Below are positions 22,307-34,720 of a stretch of 64,000 bases of DNA, in pieces. Source of the stretch: Selaginella moellendorffii (Eukaryota > Streptophyta > Lycopodiopsida > Selaginellales > Selaginellaceae); assembly GCF_000143415.4 (NCBI RefSeq), contig NW_003314300.1:1286230-1350229 (forward strand), given 5' to 3'. A program made the position numbers and the translations under genes. The notes below the pieces were generated by a model that saw only the letters and a program-made list of their open reading frames with translations, was not told the DNA's origin and did not search any database. Numbering within the stretch: the stretch's first letter is position 1; each line of letters opens with the position of its first letter.

Positions 22307-24088
22307 ATGATCTCGATCGACGAGGAAAACAACGGCTTCCAGAGTAAGGCTGCCTCGTTTGAGCTCCTCAAGCTAGCAAATGAGAAGCAGGCCGCGGCGA
22401 AGCTGGTGATTCGGCCGGCTGTCCTGGCCAGGGCTCTTGAGGAAGAGCTTAGGGACGAGCAAGTGCCCAGCAGCTTGGGGCCATCAGATGATTCATTCAT
22501 TTTTGAGCATCATAGGGCAAAGCGAGAATTTTTTGCATTGCCGCTTGGCCGGTGAGTGGCTGATTCTTGATCCCTCGCGTCCTAGCTTGTGATCATTGTT
22601 TCCAGAATCGCTAGAACTATGAAAACTTGGATACGAGAAATGGAGGACAAGAGGAGGGCAAAGCTCTTCAATGCTGTCGCTGGAGCTGGCGCAGGTTTTT
22701 TTTTTTTTTTCCCTCTTAACTTCGTGCTCACTTAAAATTCTTTTTTCTTTGTCAAGGTTCTATATCTGCAACGTTTGTCGCTCCACTCGATGTCGTGAAA
22801 ACGCGACTTCAAATCCAACGCATTCCAAAGGCTGGACAACTTGGTGTAAATGGTAAGCTCGTTTACGTCTTTGTCTTCGTATTGACTTGAGAGTTCTCCA
22901 GCTTTTGGAGGTACGAGCTTAGGAAAGACACTTCAATCGATAGTGAGGCAGGAGGGAGTCAGGGGACTTTACCAGGGCTTGGCTCCAACGATTTTGGCGT
23001 TGCTTCCCAACTGGGCGGTAAGTTACAATTACTCAGAAAGACCTTTAAGCTCAATCGCCTAACTCGCAGGTTTTCTTTACAACTTACGAGCAAATGAAGA
23101 GGTTATTGCAGACGAGAGGTAAAGCGAGCTTGGTACTTCTATTTCGAAGATGATAACTATTTCTTTGTACAAAGATTCACAAGCCGGGAAGCAGCAGCTG
23201 ACGATGAGCTCACATTTATTAGCTGCGACGGTGGCTGGAGCCGCGACTAATCTTATTACCAATCCTCTCTGGGTTGTTAAGACTCGTTTGCAGGTAATTT
23301 TCTCTTGACTTTTTGCTGTCTGTTGATGACGGTAAAATCTCAGACTCAACGGCTGAGACCGGATTTAGTTCCCTACAAGAATACTTTCTCTGCCTTACGT
23401 CGCATTGCGGCTGAAGAAGGCCTCAGTGGCTTGTATAGGTGTGCTTCCATTTTTTTCACGCTTATATAATCCCGTTTTTTAATCCTTTTCTGTGCTTAAA
23501 CAGCGGATTGATACCAGCACTTGCAGGAGTAAGTCACGTCGCGGTGCAGTTCCCGGTTTATGAGCAGCTGAAGCAGTATTTCGCAAAGCTAGGTGGGACT
23601 GACAACTCCAGTTGCTTACTGTTTTGCTAACTTCTTATCTTCTTCCAGATGGAACTACGACAGATAGATTGTCAACAGGTCGCGTGGCAATTGCTTCATC
23701 AATATCAAAAGTCCTTGCTTCTACCATGACGTACCCTCATGAGGTTTGTGATTCTTCTAAACTTATTACGATGGCTTTGATTTCTCTTTTGCAGGTTGTG
23801 AGAGCTCGGCTCCAACAACAGGGTCAGGTCGCCGTCACTCATATGAAATACGCCGGTGTTGTAGATTGCGTGAGGAAGATCTGGGTGGAGGAGGGAATCG
23901 CCGGTTTCTACCGAGGCTGCGGGACAAATCTCATGAGAACAACACCCGCGGCTGTGATCACCTTCACGAGTTTCGAGCTGATAATGCGGTTCCTCCAGAG
24001 CTTGGAGCCTCCCAAGGCAGTGGTTTTGAAAAGAGACGACGACGACAGCGGCGAGGAGGTCGTCTCGGAAGAAGTTACAAAACATTGA
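22307..24088 (+). CDS. NAD+ carrier, mitochondrial carrier family (NDT-type)
   Basis: Ten exons (22307-22551, 22606-22694, 22757-22852, 22902-23017, 23070-23118, 23175-23293, 23344-23438, 23504-23592, 23649-23743, 23795-24088) join in frame to 428 residues. Three carrier repeats each hold the PxDxxKxR-type signature: [46 protein letters not shown] and [20 protein letters not shown] closely follow Arabidopsis NDT1/NDT2, which import NAD+ into plastids/mitochondria in exchange for ADP or AMP; a pyrimidine-nucleotide or folate carrier is less likely. An acidic C-terminal tail ([10 protein letters not shown]) follows repeat 3. The N-terminal part before the first repeat (about 110 residues) is much longer than in NDT1, but splicing from it is in frame (CG|A gives Arg). 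A shorter protein could start at the Met encoded at 22619. Convergent with the PPR gene, 116 bp away. Confidence 0.88.
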
Positions 24089-24204
24089 GTTTTGGCACAG
24101 TTCGTGAAAGCCAAGCGGGTCTGGGTGACGATTTTGGGAGCTCAAGCTTTCGTCTCCAGTGAGGTCTCGATTCCTTCCATCTTTTTGTCTTGCTCATATT
24201 TTGC

Positions 24205-25749
24205 TTAGCTCTCTGCGATTGCATTTGTTAGTAGCACATAGGCCGCTGCGCTTGCCGGCTCCAAATCAAGTACGAATTTTGTTGCCCGACCACTGACTTT
24301 GAGATTTTGGTGTGCTTTGGAAGCTCCCAGCAAACAGGTCCAGTCCCAAGAATCTGGGAGGAATGGCATGCTTTCGGTGAGAGCTTGGGACTCGTCGATA
24401 TGGCCGCCACGACGAAGAACATCAACCATGAGGCTATAGTGTTGCTTCTTTAGCTCCACGCCAAAGTCACGCGTCATTGAGGTGGCGTAGTGCCAGCCTG
24501 GACAAACGTTTCCCACGTTGCCGCACGCTAGGAGGACGCAGGCAAACGTGACTTCATCCGGGAGCTCGGTCGTGGCCATGACGTGGAAGAGCTCAAGCGC
24601 CAGCGTGGAATGCCCGGTCTGGGCATATGCTGCTAGCATGGCGTTCCACGTCACGGTGCTTCTCTCCTCGATTCGATCAAAGAGCTGCTTGGTCTCGTCC
24701 AGCTGTCCGACGCGTGTAAATGCCGATAATAGAGCGTTCCATGAGCCTGTGGTCTTACGTGGCATTGCGTGGAAGGTGTTCTTGGCCTCGTCAAGATGCC
24801 CTTGTGAGGCATATGCCGCCAGCATTGTGTTTTGGGCGATGGCGTCTCGCTCCGGCATAAGATCAAAGTAATATCTAGCGTCGTCGATCCATCCTGCCTG
24901 GGAGGAGGAAGAAATCATCAGAGTCCAGGAGATCAAGCTTCTCTCTGGCATTTGCTCGAAGAATTCCTTTGCTCGGTCGCTCTGGGTGTAGGCGGACAGC
25001 ATCGCGTTCCAAGAGGCGAAGTTCTTGAATTTCATCGATCGGAATGTTGCCTCGGCGAGCTTGATCTCGCCTCGATTCGCGTAGAGGGAGATCATGGAAG
25101 TGGAGGAGACGAGATCGTGGTCCTCCATTCGATCAAACATTGCCCTGGCGGTGTTGAGATCCCCAATTCTTGCATACAGCGATAGCATCGCGCTCCAGGA
25201 GACCTGGTTCCACTCCGACATGCTGCTGTGGAAGATCTTCTCGGCCTGAGAGAGATTCCCATTCTTGCAGTGCGCGGTGAGAATCGCGGTCCAGGAGATG
25301 AGATCCCTCTCCTCCATCGCCCACAGCAAATTCTCGGCCATGACGAGATGCCCGACGTTCGCAAGCGCCGAGAGAATCGCGTTCCATGACACGAGATCCC
25401 ACTCCGGCATTCCATCGAAAAGATTCTTTGCCCTGTCGATCGCGCCGGAGGCGGAATGGATCGCGATCATCTTCGTCCAGATAACCAGATCCAACGCTGG
25501 GATGGAATCGAAGAGCAGCGCTGCGCTGCTATAATCCCCGCCCTGGGCGTATGCCGCGATCATCAAACCCCAAGTGTAGATATTCTTTCGCTGCGTCGTG
25601 TCAAAGATCTGGCGCGCCGTGTGAAGGCCGCCGCTCTTCCCATGGATCTGGATCAAGAGATTTCGCTCATAGGTCTCCCTTGGGGCGAGGATTTGATCCA
25701 AGCAAGGAATCTTTCTTCCCGCCCATGGCGACGAATATACCTTTACCAT
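24205..25749 (-). CDS. PLS-type pentatricopeptide repeat protein
   Basis: An intronless 514-residue frame made almost wholly of 31-36-residue PPR motifs, about a dozen: for example IYTWGLMIAAYAQGGD, DLVSWNAILSALANVGH, NQVSWSAMLSLYARIGD, STVTWNAMLAAYAQTGH. The many short S-type repeats and the ending (PDEVTFACVLLAC, HYSLMVDVLRRGGH, DLEPASAAAYVLLTNA) place it in the PLS class, whose members bind organelle RNA and often guide C-to-U editing. It stops soon after the start of the E region, so no DYW deaminase is present; it would have to recruit one in trans, or the gene has lost its end. I see no obvious transit peptide in the first 30 residues beyond a basic stretch (WAGRK), so organelle targeting is inferred. 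Being intronless is usual for this class. Confidence 0.88.
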   Translation of the reverse strand: MVKVYSSPWAGRKIPCLDQILAPRETYERNLLIQIHGKSGGLHTARQIFDTTQRKNIYTWGLMIAAYAQGGDYSSAALLFDSIPALDLVIWTKMIAIHSASGAIDRAKNLFDGMPEWDLVSWNAILSALANVGHLVMAENLLWAMEERDLISWTAILTAHCKNGNLSQAEKIFHSSMSEWNQVSWSAMLSLYARIGDLNTARAMFDRMEDHDLVSSTSMISLYANRGEIKLAEATFRSMKFKNFASWNAMLSAYTQSDRAKEFFEQMPERSLISWTLMISSSSQAGWIDDARYYFDLMPERDAIAQNTMLAAYASQGHLDEAKNTFHAMPRKTTGSWNALLSAFTRVGQLDETKQLFDRIEERSTVTWNAMLAAYAQTGHSTLALELFHVMATTELPDEVTFACVLLACGNVGNVCPGWHYATSMTRDFGVELKKQHYSLMVDVLRRGGHIDESQALTESMPFLPDSWDWTCLLGASKAHQNLKVSGRATKFVLDLEPASAAAYVLLTNAIAES

Positions 25750-26201
25750 GCAGTTTACCGCGCGGTAATTCGTGTTCTAGGGCTTGACGAACGGCTTTTC
25801 CCATTGAGCTCTCTGTCGCTTGGTCGTGAAGAGAAGTGAGTACCAGGGGTTTTGCGCGATCGCGATCAAAGCTGCGATATTTCGAAGGCGCCGCATTGCC
25901 GGATTTGCTGATCCATCAGCGGCCTCGAGGAATCGAGGTATCGTATGTGACAGATCCAGGCGGGGGCCTGAAGCTCAAGCTGCGCGTCGATGGATCTCCT
26001 CTAGAAGCTACATTCTTGCCAGATCCATGATTTCCGAGGAGTGATTCTTTATTGGTAAAGAGTGTGGGAGAAGCTCCAGATTTGGTGACCGATCCGGCAG
26101 ACCCAGGCGTATACTCCACTCTTGTTAGCTGGGAATCGATGATTGCGGTCTACGGGCTAGAAATTTCGGGCGTGGAAAGGCTCGAGGCTGGAATTTGATC
26201 C
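25750..26201. promoter_or_regulatory. Bidirectional promoter region (PPR / kinesin)
   Basis: 452 bp separate the divergent start codons of the PPR gene (minus) and the kinesin gene (plus). Both core promoters and 5' UTRs must fit here. I see no convincing TATA box and no coding segment. Confidence 0.5.
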
Positions 26202-29200
26202 ATGAGAGAAAGGACGCCGCCAATGCCGTCGCAAGGCGAGTTTAATGGCTCGGTGTTCGTGTTCCCGGACGACTACGCTCACGCCAGTCGCAGTGACGCT
26301 ACCGGAGCTGCAAAGAAGGAGTCGAGCGTGGTGTCTAGAAAAGCGGAAGAATCGGGTAAGTCTTTTGTCAATGAATTTCTACCTGGGATCGCAGACTGAT
26401 GATCACTTTGCGAGGAACAGCGAATAGAAGATACTTGGCGGCTTTGTGGATGGAAGAAGTTGTCGGTCCTCTACATCTTTCGGTGGAGCCTTCCGAGGAG
26501 GAGTTTGGTCGCTGCTTGCGCAATGGAATTTCTCTGTGCAAACTAGTTAACAGTGTGCAGCCTGGATCCGTCTCACGGGTAATTTTTTCTTTTCTCTTGT
26601 CATTGTTTTAGTTCTTGTTTGTTGATGCCGAATCAGTGCTCAGGTTGTCGAGAGCTGTTCTTCCAGTCCGGCGGATGGAGCCCTTTCTGCTTATCAGTAT
26701 TTTGAGAACGTCCGGAATTTTCTTGTCGCAATGGAGGACCTCAGTATACCGACGTTTGATGCCTCTGACTTAGAGGAGGTAATAAGAACATAAGTTCGTT
26801 TGTTTCATGCTGTCTGGTGTATCCGCAGGCTAGTTTTGGAGGAGGCTCCGTTGCTAGAGTTGTTGACTGCATCTTGGGTTTAAAATTGTATCACGAGTGG
26901 AAGGGAAGAGGAGGCCAGGGTCAGTGGAAGCACAGCTCGAAACAGAAGAGCCTGCTCACATTATCGTTGGAGGAAGGGGAGAAATGCTCCTCGCTCACAA
27001 AGTCGAGGTCTTTTAGTGGGAAGAGTGGTCGTAAACGCTGCGTACTTCCGGAACTTGACTTTCTTGGCGAAACGCAGCTACTCTTTCCTGATGAGCCTCC
27101 CGAATTTCAAGCATCGCGTCAAAATTACGGAGGACAACCAGCTTACGCAGAAAATCTAAATGCGCCATCAGGTGCTTGTTTTTCTTTTAGCCTGTCAGTT
27201 TTCTAACTTGTGTACTGCAGATATTTCAAAGCAGACGGCCTCCGGATTGGAAAACCGAGATTGGCAATCAAGCATTTTTGAGTCGTTTGATGGTATCGAG
27301 GTATTAAGAGAGTTTTAGTGGCTTATGTTTTATCGTACAGTAAAGTATATGAAGCCTCTGTGACAGAATCAATCACCAGCACTGTTGTCCAACACGATCA
27401 GATCTCTTTTGAGTCAGAAACAACCGGATGAGATTCCTATGGTAAGTCTTATGATCGTTCCTCTTGATTAATCGGTGAATTTACAGGTTGTAGAGTTCAT
27501 GCTGCAGAAGATAATGGAGGACTATAGACGTCGTTTTTATGCTCAAAATCTCCAATTGAAGAAGGTTCTTTTTGATTCATCAATTATGTTTTTTTGAAAA
27601 CACCACTCTGCCAGTTGAAAAATGCGCTGAAAGAAGCTTCAGGCCGAGGAAGTAAGTTTACCATGGACATAGAGCATGGGCCTCAAAATGATGACAAGGT
27701 GATGAACAGGTTCAATTAAGGTTATGTTTTTTTTTAATTATCTGACTCTGTACAATAGATCATGTATGACCAGTTTAAGCTCATCAAGGTACCTTCTTTG
27801 TTACCAATTCACGACTTTTTGTAAAGCTTCATAACAGGATTTGAAAAATGCATGGCACAAAACGAAGCAAGACGTTTTGGCAATGCGGAGAGATTGGAAT
27901 CTGGAAGTAGCACACCTGGGTAGCTGAACTCCAATATAGAGCTCGCTTGTTAACGCTCGTTTTGTGCAGAATCACACATCAAGGGACTAGCTGCTGCAGC
28001 ATCAGGATACCAAAAAGTGCTTCTAGAAAACCGCAAACTTTATAATGAAGTGCAAGATCTTAAAGGTAAGTCGCGAGTGGTTCTTACTTTAGCTGATGTA
28101 TTGATTTGTCAGGAAGCATACGAGTTTACTGTCGTGTGAGACCCTTACTAAGCGGTGATCTATCACGAAGAACTACAGTGGAGTTCATAGGTGAAAACGG
28201 CGATGTAATGATATCAAATCCAAAAAGGCAGGGCAAGGATGCTTGTCGGACTTTCAAGTTTAACAAGGTTTTCAGTACTTCTGCTTCTCAAGGTAGTAAA
28301 GCTTCCGTTAAAGTCTTGATGTATAAACTTGATATGTTTGCAGAACAAGTATTCCTGGATACTCAGCCATTGATACGGTCAGTTCTTGATGGTTACAACG
28401 TGTGTATTTTTGCGTATGGTCAAACAGGCTCGGGAAAAACGTACACCATGGTATTTATGACATAATTATACAACAACATTATTTGCAACTATTTGCTGTA
28501 CAGAGTGGTCCTTCAAACGCAACAGAAGATCTCTGGGGCGTCAACTATCGAGCTTTAAACGATCTCTTCTATATATCTCAGAGCAGAAGAAATGTATGTA
28601 AATATGATATCGGCGTACAGATGGTTGAAATCTACAACGAACAAATCCGGGACCTCCTTGCTTCAGACGGGCCTACGAAAAAATATCCTTTTTTTTAATG
28701 TTCCTGTTTGCTCTGGTTCTCTCCTTTACTACCACACGTTAGAGATTCGAAACAGTTGTCACCAAAACGGTCTCAACGTGCCCAATGCGAGTATGCTGGC
28801 TGTAACTTCTACTGTCGACGTTTTGGAACTTATGAAATCTGGGGAGAAAAATCGTGCTATTGGTGCTACAGCTCTAAATGAACGTAGTAGTCGTTCCCAC
28901 AGGTAAGTTCAAAAAGAGTTGTTCCACACAGTATTGACATGTTTTGTGGTTTTAGTGTTTTGACTATCCATGTTCAGGGTAAAGATCTAGTGACTGGCAC
29001 TATACTCCGTGGATGTCTGCACCTAATTGATCTTGCGGGAAGCGAGCGGGTTAACAAGTCCGAAGCAACTGGGGACAGATTAAAAGAAGCGCAGCACATC
29101 AACAAATCCCTGTCAGCGCTTGGAGATGTCATCTCGGCGTTGAGCCAGAAAAACGGTCATGTTCCTTATCGAAACAGCAAATTGACTCAGTTGTTGCAAG

Positions 29201-30879
29201 ACTCTTTAGGTGAGGTGCTACGAATACAACTGGATGTGCTTCTTACGTATTGCACGTTCTGCAGGCGGCCAAGCCAAAACGCTTATGTTTGTGCATATAA
29301 ACCCAGACGCGGACTCCTTTGGCGAGACAATGAGCACCTTAAAGTTTGCAGAAAGAGTGGCGTCGATCGAACTTGGAGCTGCTCGCTCTAACAAAGAGAC
29401 CGGTGAATTACAAGATCTAAAAGAGCAAGTCAGTTCAAAAAAGAGAAACTTCTCTGCTCTAACGACTGTGCTGGTTTGCAGATCATGATTTTGAAGGACT
29501 CCTTGTCCAAGAAAGATGCTGACCTTGACAAACTGCTTCTTTTGCGCAATGTAAAGGAATCAACGTTGGCTCTGGAAAAGCAGAGGCACGAGCCTAAGAT
29601 TAGGAAGCAATTTACGGATACGTTCAAAGCTAGAGAGGTATGCCTCTAGCTTTATTGCAATGATTTTTCATTTACGTTACTTTTATACAGAACTCTCCAG
29701 TTCGCGATCGTGCGAGACGCTTATCACCGCCTGGGAACACCTTTGGTTTTGAACTCGACAGAGTATCGTCTCCTTCTAAAGGTGACATGGCCACTGAACA
29801 GCAGAAACGAAAGGGTATAAAACCGAAACTGCTGACGTCTCCAAAGCCTCCTTACGAGGATTTTGCGCCGAAGTCACCATACCGAGAAAGATATCACAAG
29901 TCCAGGAACTCTCAAAGTAAAACGAGGGGCTCCAGTGTGTTCTTGGTCGAATCACCTCCGTGTTTGGAGGAGAGGCGAAAGTCTCCGGATGTGGATGGAT
30001 TCATAAATACGGAGGCAGAGCTCTCACGGGACTCCCCGGTTCTGTGCTCTCTGGCGTTCGACCCGGCTGTGGAAGAGCCGAGCATATCTTACAGCACCGC
30101 AAACAATGAGCAGTATTCGTGTAACGATCCGAGCTTACCAGCCGTTACTGTTGTTGATCATCAGTCGGCAACGAGTAGTTCAGACTTGAAGGACACATGC
30201 TCAGACGTGGTTGTGACGGACATGCCACCCAGTGATTGTGAGGCTGACAAGATCCAAAGAAGCGAGACAGTAGAAGAAAGAGTGGAGACCATATCTGAGA
30301 CGGTATATGAGACTCAAACACCACAGTTGCAGAGAGTTGACGAGCAGCCGAGAGAAGAAAAACGGTCACAGAATCGGTAAGTAGCTATTCTTTTGCAATG
30401 CACAATGCAGTATTTAATCTAAGCTCTCCAGGTCTCGGACTGGTTCTACAAGGAGTCGAAAAGGTCAGTCAGTCTCTTGCGTGCGACGTCGATCCACCAT
30501 AGTTACCTCGAGAACAGAGCCCCCAATCATCCGGAGGAGCTCAAGCTCAATTCCATGTAAGTTTTCCTTTTACGACCGTCTACTGTTTACGCATTAGCGT
30601 AGGCTCAAGCTGATTGTTGTTCCAGTGTCAGCAAGGCATACAACACTTGAATGTCATGGCCATGGAAAGCAAGCATTTTCCCGGCAGCTGCTTTCTATTG
30701 AAACTGGAATTTCTCCCAAAGCTTCCAAAAGGTGCACGTTCGTTTTGATTGATTCCGTCCATGCATCAGAAGCTTATAAGCAGTGTACTTTTTTGAACCA
30801 TGGGTCCTAATCGCTTACGTATCAATGCAGATACCCTTGGATGGTGAAGCAAATCAAGCTTAGTGCGATGATTGCGTGA
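26202..30879 (+). CDS. CH-domain kinesin-14 motor (KIN14 type)
   Basis: Twenty-two exons: 26202-26355, 26421-26578, 26644-26778, 26829-27171, 27221-27300, 27367-27441, 27487-27564, 27615-27698, 27759-27788, 27838-27919, 27970-28065, 28113-28292, 28344-28450, 28504-28682, 28738-28902, 28956-29209, 29265-29428, 29482-29637, 29691-30376, 30432-30556, 30626-30731, 30831-30879; they join in frame to 1161 residues. Residues about 52-165 are a calponin-homology (actin-binding) domain ([29 protein letters not shown]). Next comes a predicted coiled coil with neck ([15 protein letters not shown]), then the motor at about 440-790: P-loop GQTGSGKT, switch I NERSSRSH, switch [27 protein letters not shown]. 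The neck lies N-terminal to the motor, as in minus-end-directed kinesin-14. The family links microtubules and actin. The tail (about 840-1161) is Ser/Pro/Arg-rich. The intron after exon 14 has AT-AC borders (separate entry). Confidence 0.9.
28683..28737 (+). other. Candidate U12-type AT-AC intron, 55 nt
   Basis: The donor reads ATATCCTTTT, a perfect U12 AT-AC 5' splice site. The end has CTCCTTTACT (28721-28730), close to the U12 branch consensus TCCTTAAC, then ACCACAC with AC at 28736-28737. Removing it joins ACGAAAAA to GTTAGAG, giving TKKLEIRN, which fits the family's conserved K/R-LEIRN sequence. No GT-AG choice works: the frame hits TAA at 28696-28698, before the first possible GT donor. 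Confidence 0.85.
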
Positions 30880-32690
30880 TCGAAGAGAAAGAGCGAGGCC
30901 TCTTGAGCAGCGTGATGGTTCTCACTTTTTAAGGTGTCATTTAAGTTCTTTTGCCATTCGTTTTAGTATATGACAGTTTTGCACGGCGTCTGCAGGCGGA
31001 GGCCATTTTTCCAGGCAGCTAGGAAGGCATTAATTTTCACGACAAATGTAACATATCTGTACACTGAAAATTCGGAGATGTTAAATGTGAATCTTCACGA
31101 TTTTGAGTCGGTATGTATGATACATAAGTTTGCTTGGTTGTGTGAGGCTTTGGTAACAACGGCAGAGCCCAAGTCCACTGGCTACACTTATTTGTAAACC
31201 AGTGGGCACCCCACTTCTAAGCTCTCACCTTTCCATGCTTCCAGTGAGTGGGCAATCAGATGACTAACTAATTTCAAAAGGTTTTCAATGAGTTAAGCAA
31301 ACTAAAATTCATACATAATGTAGTTTGTAAGCATTTAATTAAAGAGATAATTAGTTATAAAAGAAACTTCATATTAAACTGTAATACAGATATATAATTA
31401 GTTTTAGCGAGATTTAAAATAGATTAGTTTTTTTTGTTTTTCTTAATGTGATCTAAAAAGTTAATTACAATTTTAAAATATAGTTTTCAAAATATTTTAT
31501 CTATTTTGAAATATTTAAGAGACCCCTTCTAAATTTGATTAACTTGGTTTCGAGTGTGCTCAATTTTTTAAAGTAGCTAATATCATATAAATAATACTAC
31601 TTATCTTTTCAAACATATTACTTTAAGATAAGTTTTATTTCAAAACTAAATTAGCCATAAAATAAACTTTTTATGAATAAATGATCATATCAGCTTTTAG
31701 TAGTACATAATAAGTATATAGAATTGTCACTAGCTATTAAATATATATTGGTATATAAATTTATTTTAAAAAAATTATTGTGCTAATAGGTATCACTTTG
31801 TCTTGGTTGATATAATATATCCCAAAGTGAGCAATTATAATATACATAGTTATTCTAATTTAGTTAAATCAATATAAGTTATTGGATAGAATATTTCTTA
31901 CAATAGAAGCTTTACATATGAACTTTCATATTATTTAGTTTAGCATGCTAATAAGTTTACAAAAGTTTGTAAAAAAAACTCATCTTGACATCTTTATATT
32001 ATGTGATAAATTCTATAAATATCACACTAAGTTTAGAAGCTTTATAAAAAAAATTTTGAAATAATAAGTTGAATTGCCATGATAAATTAATTAGGTCTTT
32101 GTAAGAACTTTGTATCATTTTCTCTTTAATTCTCCCATCCTTATCTATCCAGTAATATCAAAGTATCACAATAACATTATTAGCACCAATATCAAAGTTA
32201 TTCACTTTTAAAAAAGTAATTTCCTCCATAAATTAATTTTTTTGGAAGGAATTTCGTACATACAATTTAATTTTTTTATTTTTATGTTTTTTTTATTTGC
32301 CAATACAACCTTCTAAGCACTTGGATTCATCAATTTTAATTAATCATATACAATCCACTGTATCTGTAAAGATCACAATTACTCATTTAAAATTAATTTG
32401 TCATGACCAAAGAAATAAATAAAGTATGTTAAATAAGCAATTTCACCTATCACTTAATGCATTCACTAGTTGGCCACAGCCTAATTATGGATTAAATAAA
32501 TTAAACACTACACTTATAACACCCAAAATTAAATCAATATTAATAATGTTTAAATTAAAATCTAAATTTTGTCTCTTTTAATATTGGGTTATGGAAATAT
32601 CGTTTGGACAAGAAAAGCTCAATGATAGGAACTAAACTAAAACTTCATAAGTAATTAATTTTATTAGCTAATTTAATTTATTATATGTAC
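30880..32690. other. Kinesin 3' flank and AT-rich desert
   Basis: The first about 350 bp have moderate GC and probably include the kinesin 3' UTR. From about 31200 the sequence becomes extremely AT-rich, with no open frame of note. No gene, tRNA or clear repeat seen. Confidence 0.5.
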
Positions 32691-34720
32691 AGCTATGGAA
32701 CCCTATGGATACAAAATGTTCAGTGATTTCCAGAGATATGATTATAGCTGAAGATGTTGATTGGACTCTATTGAGTGGCTCAAAATTATTTATAGCTTAT
32801 TTAGAATTCAAGGATATACCAAAGTTCAAGCAAAACAAATGTTTGGACATCAAATTAAAAACAAAACATCCACTAGGAGATATAATAAGATTAATAGAAT
32901 CAAGCTATCACACAATGATAGGGTATGATGTTACTTATTATACTTAAATCTCATTCTAATAAATAATTGTTATAAGTATTTATATGAATATGACAAAGAA
33001 GATCACTGCCACACTTTTAAATTAGTTATACCTCTGAAATCTAAAACTTGGAAACAGTAAGAATCTAATAAATTGTTAAATAGTTTTACATATGGCTAGA
33101 TTATACATAAATTATAGAGAACACTGTGATTTAGTAGGGATTCTATATCATGGTCAACTTGATCTTATTAGAGATGGATAATCTCTTTTACCATAAAAGC
33201 TCTCAATGGAGGTCTTTTATATGATCCAATAGGATCATACACCAAATTAAATTTATAATGATCACATAACTATGGTGGCTAAAAATAAATTTATTAGTGA
33301 TAGCATATATTGTGATGATTTCATGAGCTTCCAAGACATCAATAACTTATCAAAGAAGTATGCAACTTCATATAGCTATTGGTGTCATCCAAATGATGCT
33401 TAAAGCGTTTATATCTAGAAAATCTGCCAATCTAGAAAAAGTGTCTTTCTACCAAGAAAGGGATGGCATTTACATTTTGGAATTTAATCAACTTAGCAGT
33501 GTCAGAAAATGATTGAATATGGTTGTAATAGTTTATTTAGTTTGGGTGTTACTTTTGGAACCAACTGTTATAAGGTATAGTTGCAATGGTTAATAATATT
33601 TATAATTAATTAACCTGATATAGTTTACATTATATACCATCATTGTTTTCAATAACCACAATAGCAGTATCTCTATTGCTTGGACGAACTTCAAGTGAGA
33701 AAGGACATTACATAATACAATGGATGCATGTATTGAAAGATCAAATTTTGGAACAAAATAATATTAGAAGCCAAATGTAGTAATTGTTGATGATGCTGAA
33801 GATGAGAGAAATGCTATAAGTATGAATTATTATTATATAATTAATTATAATTTGAAGGCCACATTCAGATGTGAGATCATATTATGTATATATGGCATAG
33901 TAAAAGAAACAGGTTGAAGCTTCTAATTTGGAAAGTCAAATCTTTTGAGACTCATATAAGAATGTGGACCAACTTGAGAAGTAATATTCTATACTGTTTG
34001 TGGCACTTATTTTGATGTTGGAAAACTACAAGTGGAAGCTATAGAGCTGATTGAAAAGTTTGAAGTTTATGTCAAATATGAAAAAGCTTTTCTAAAATAT
34101 TTTTGTATTGAATGAAAATACAAAGTTATATCATAATACTCTTGATTTTGAATAATTATTATCAGTGTGGGTTGTACTTGCACAAAACTTTCAACATGCA
34201 AATAGCTCAATTAAGGCTTTTCATGCTAATATAAAATATATCCTCTTAACTGAGAAATATAGTAGAAATAGAAGAATGGATTGGGTGAACTAGCTTACAA
34301 TTGAAGTTTACTCTAAACATTGGTTTATACATTAGTGCAAGATTTATGGTTTTATTCAAAGCCTTAAACAATAAAAACTGATTGACAATGCTATCATAAA
34401 TGCTCTTTAGATTAGCAACTCTCCAAGTTAATTTTAATGTGAATAAACTTAACTTAACAAGCGTCTCTAACAAGAACAAGAAAGTTGTTATATTCAACCA
34501 TCACATTTGAATGAAGCATGATATATCCTTACCACAACAAGATATGGAAATACTAAATCTGAAAGAGGTATTATAAAAATCTAAAATAATTATTTAGAAT
34601 TGAATATCTTTGTTTTGACAGAATGAAGAATTTCTAACACATGAACAATATACATGTGCTAGTGTTGAAGATACATTACATGTATCAGAATCAAGAGTAC
34701 AAGATGTTAGAGTATAGAAG
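32690..34720 (+). mobile_element. Decayed MULE/FAR1-like transposase
   Basis: Scattered plus-strand pieces fit a Mutator-like or FAR1-type transposase. An N-terminal piece is at 32705-32947. NVVIVDDAEDERNAI at 33774-33818 matches the family's IVTDxDxAxxNAI box. EIILCIYGIVK follows at about 33870-33905, like the ILCxWHxxK box, where the catalytic His is lost. A 42-codon open piece at about 34165-34290 holds HANSSIKAFHANIKY, EKYS and RRMDWVN. Stops and frameshifts separate the pieces; some gaps could have been introns. I did not find terminal inverted repeats. It could instead be a domesticated relative that later died. Confidence 0.45.

Noticed and set aside
28683-28742. GT-AG alternative for the kinesin intron (donor GTTCCTG, acceptor TTAG)
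   Set aside because: An in-frame TAA precedes the donor and the join would not restore the conserved LEIRN segment.
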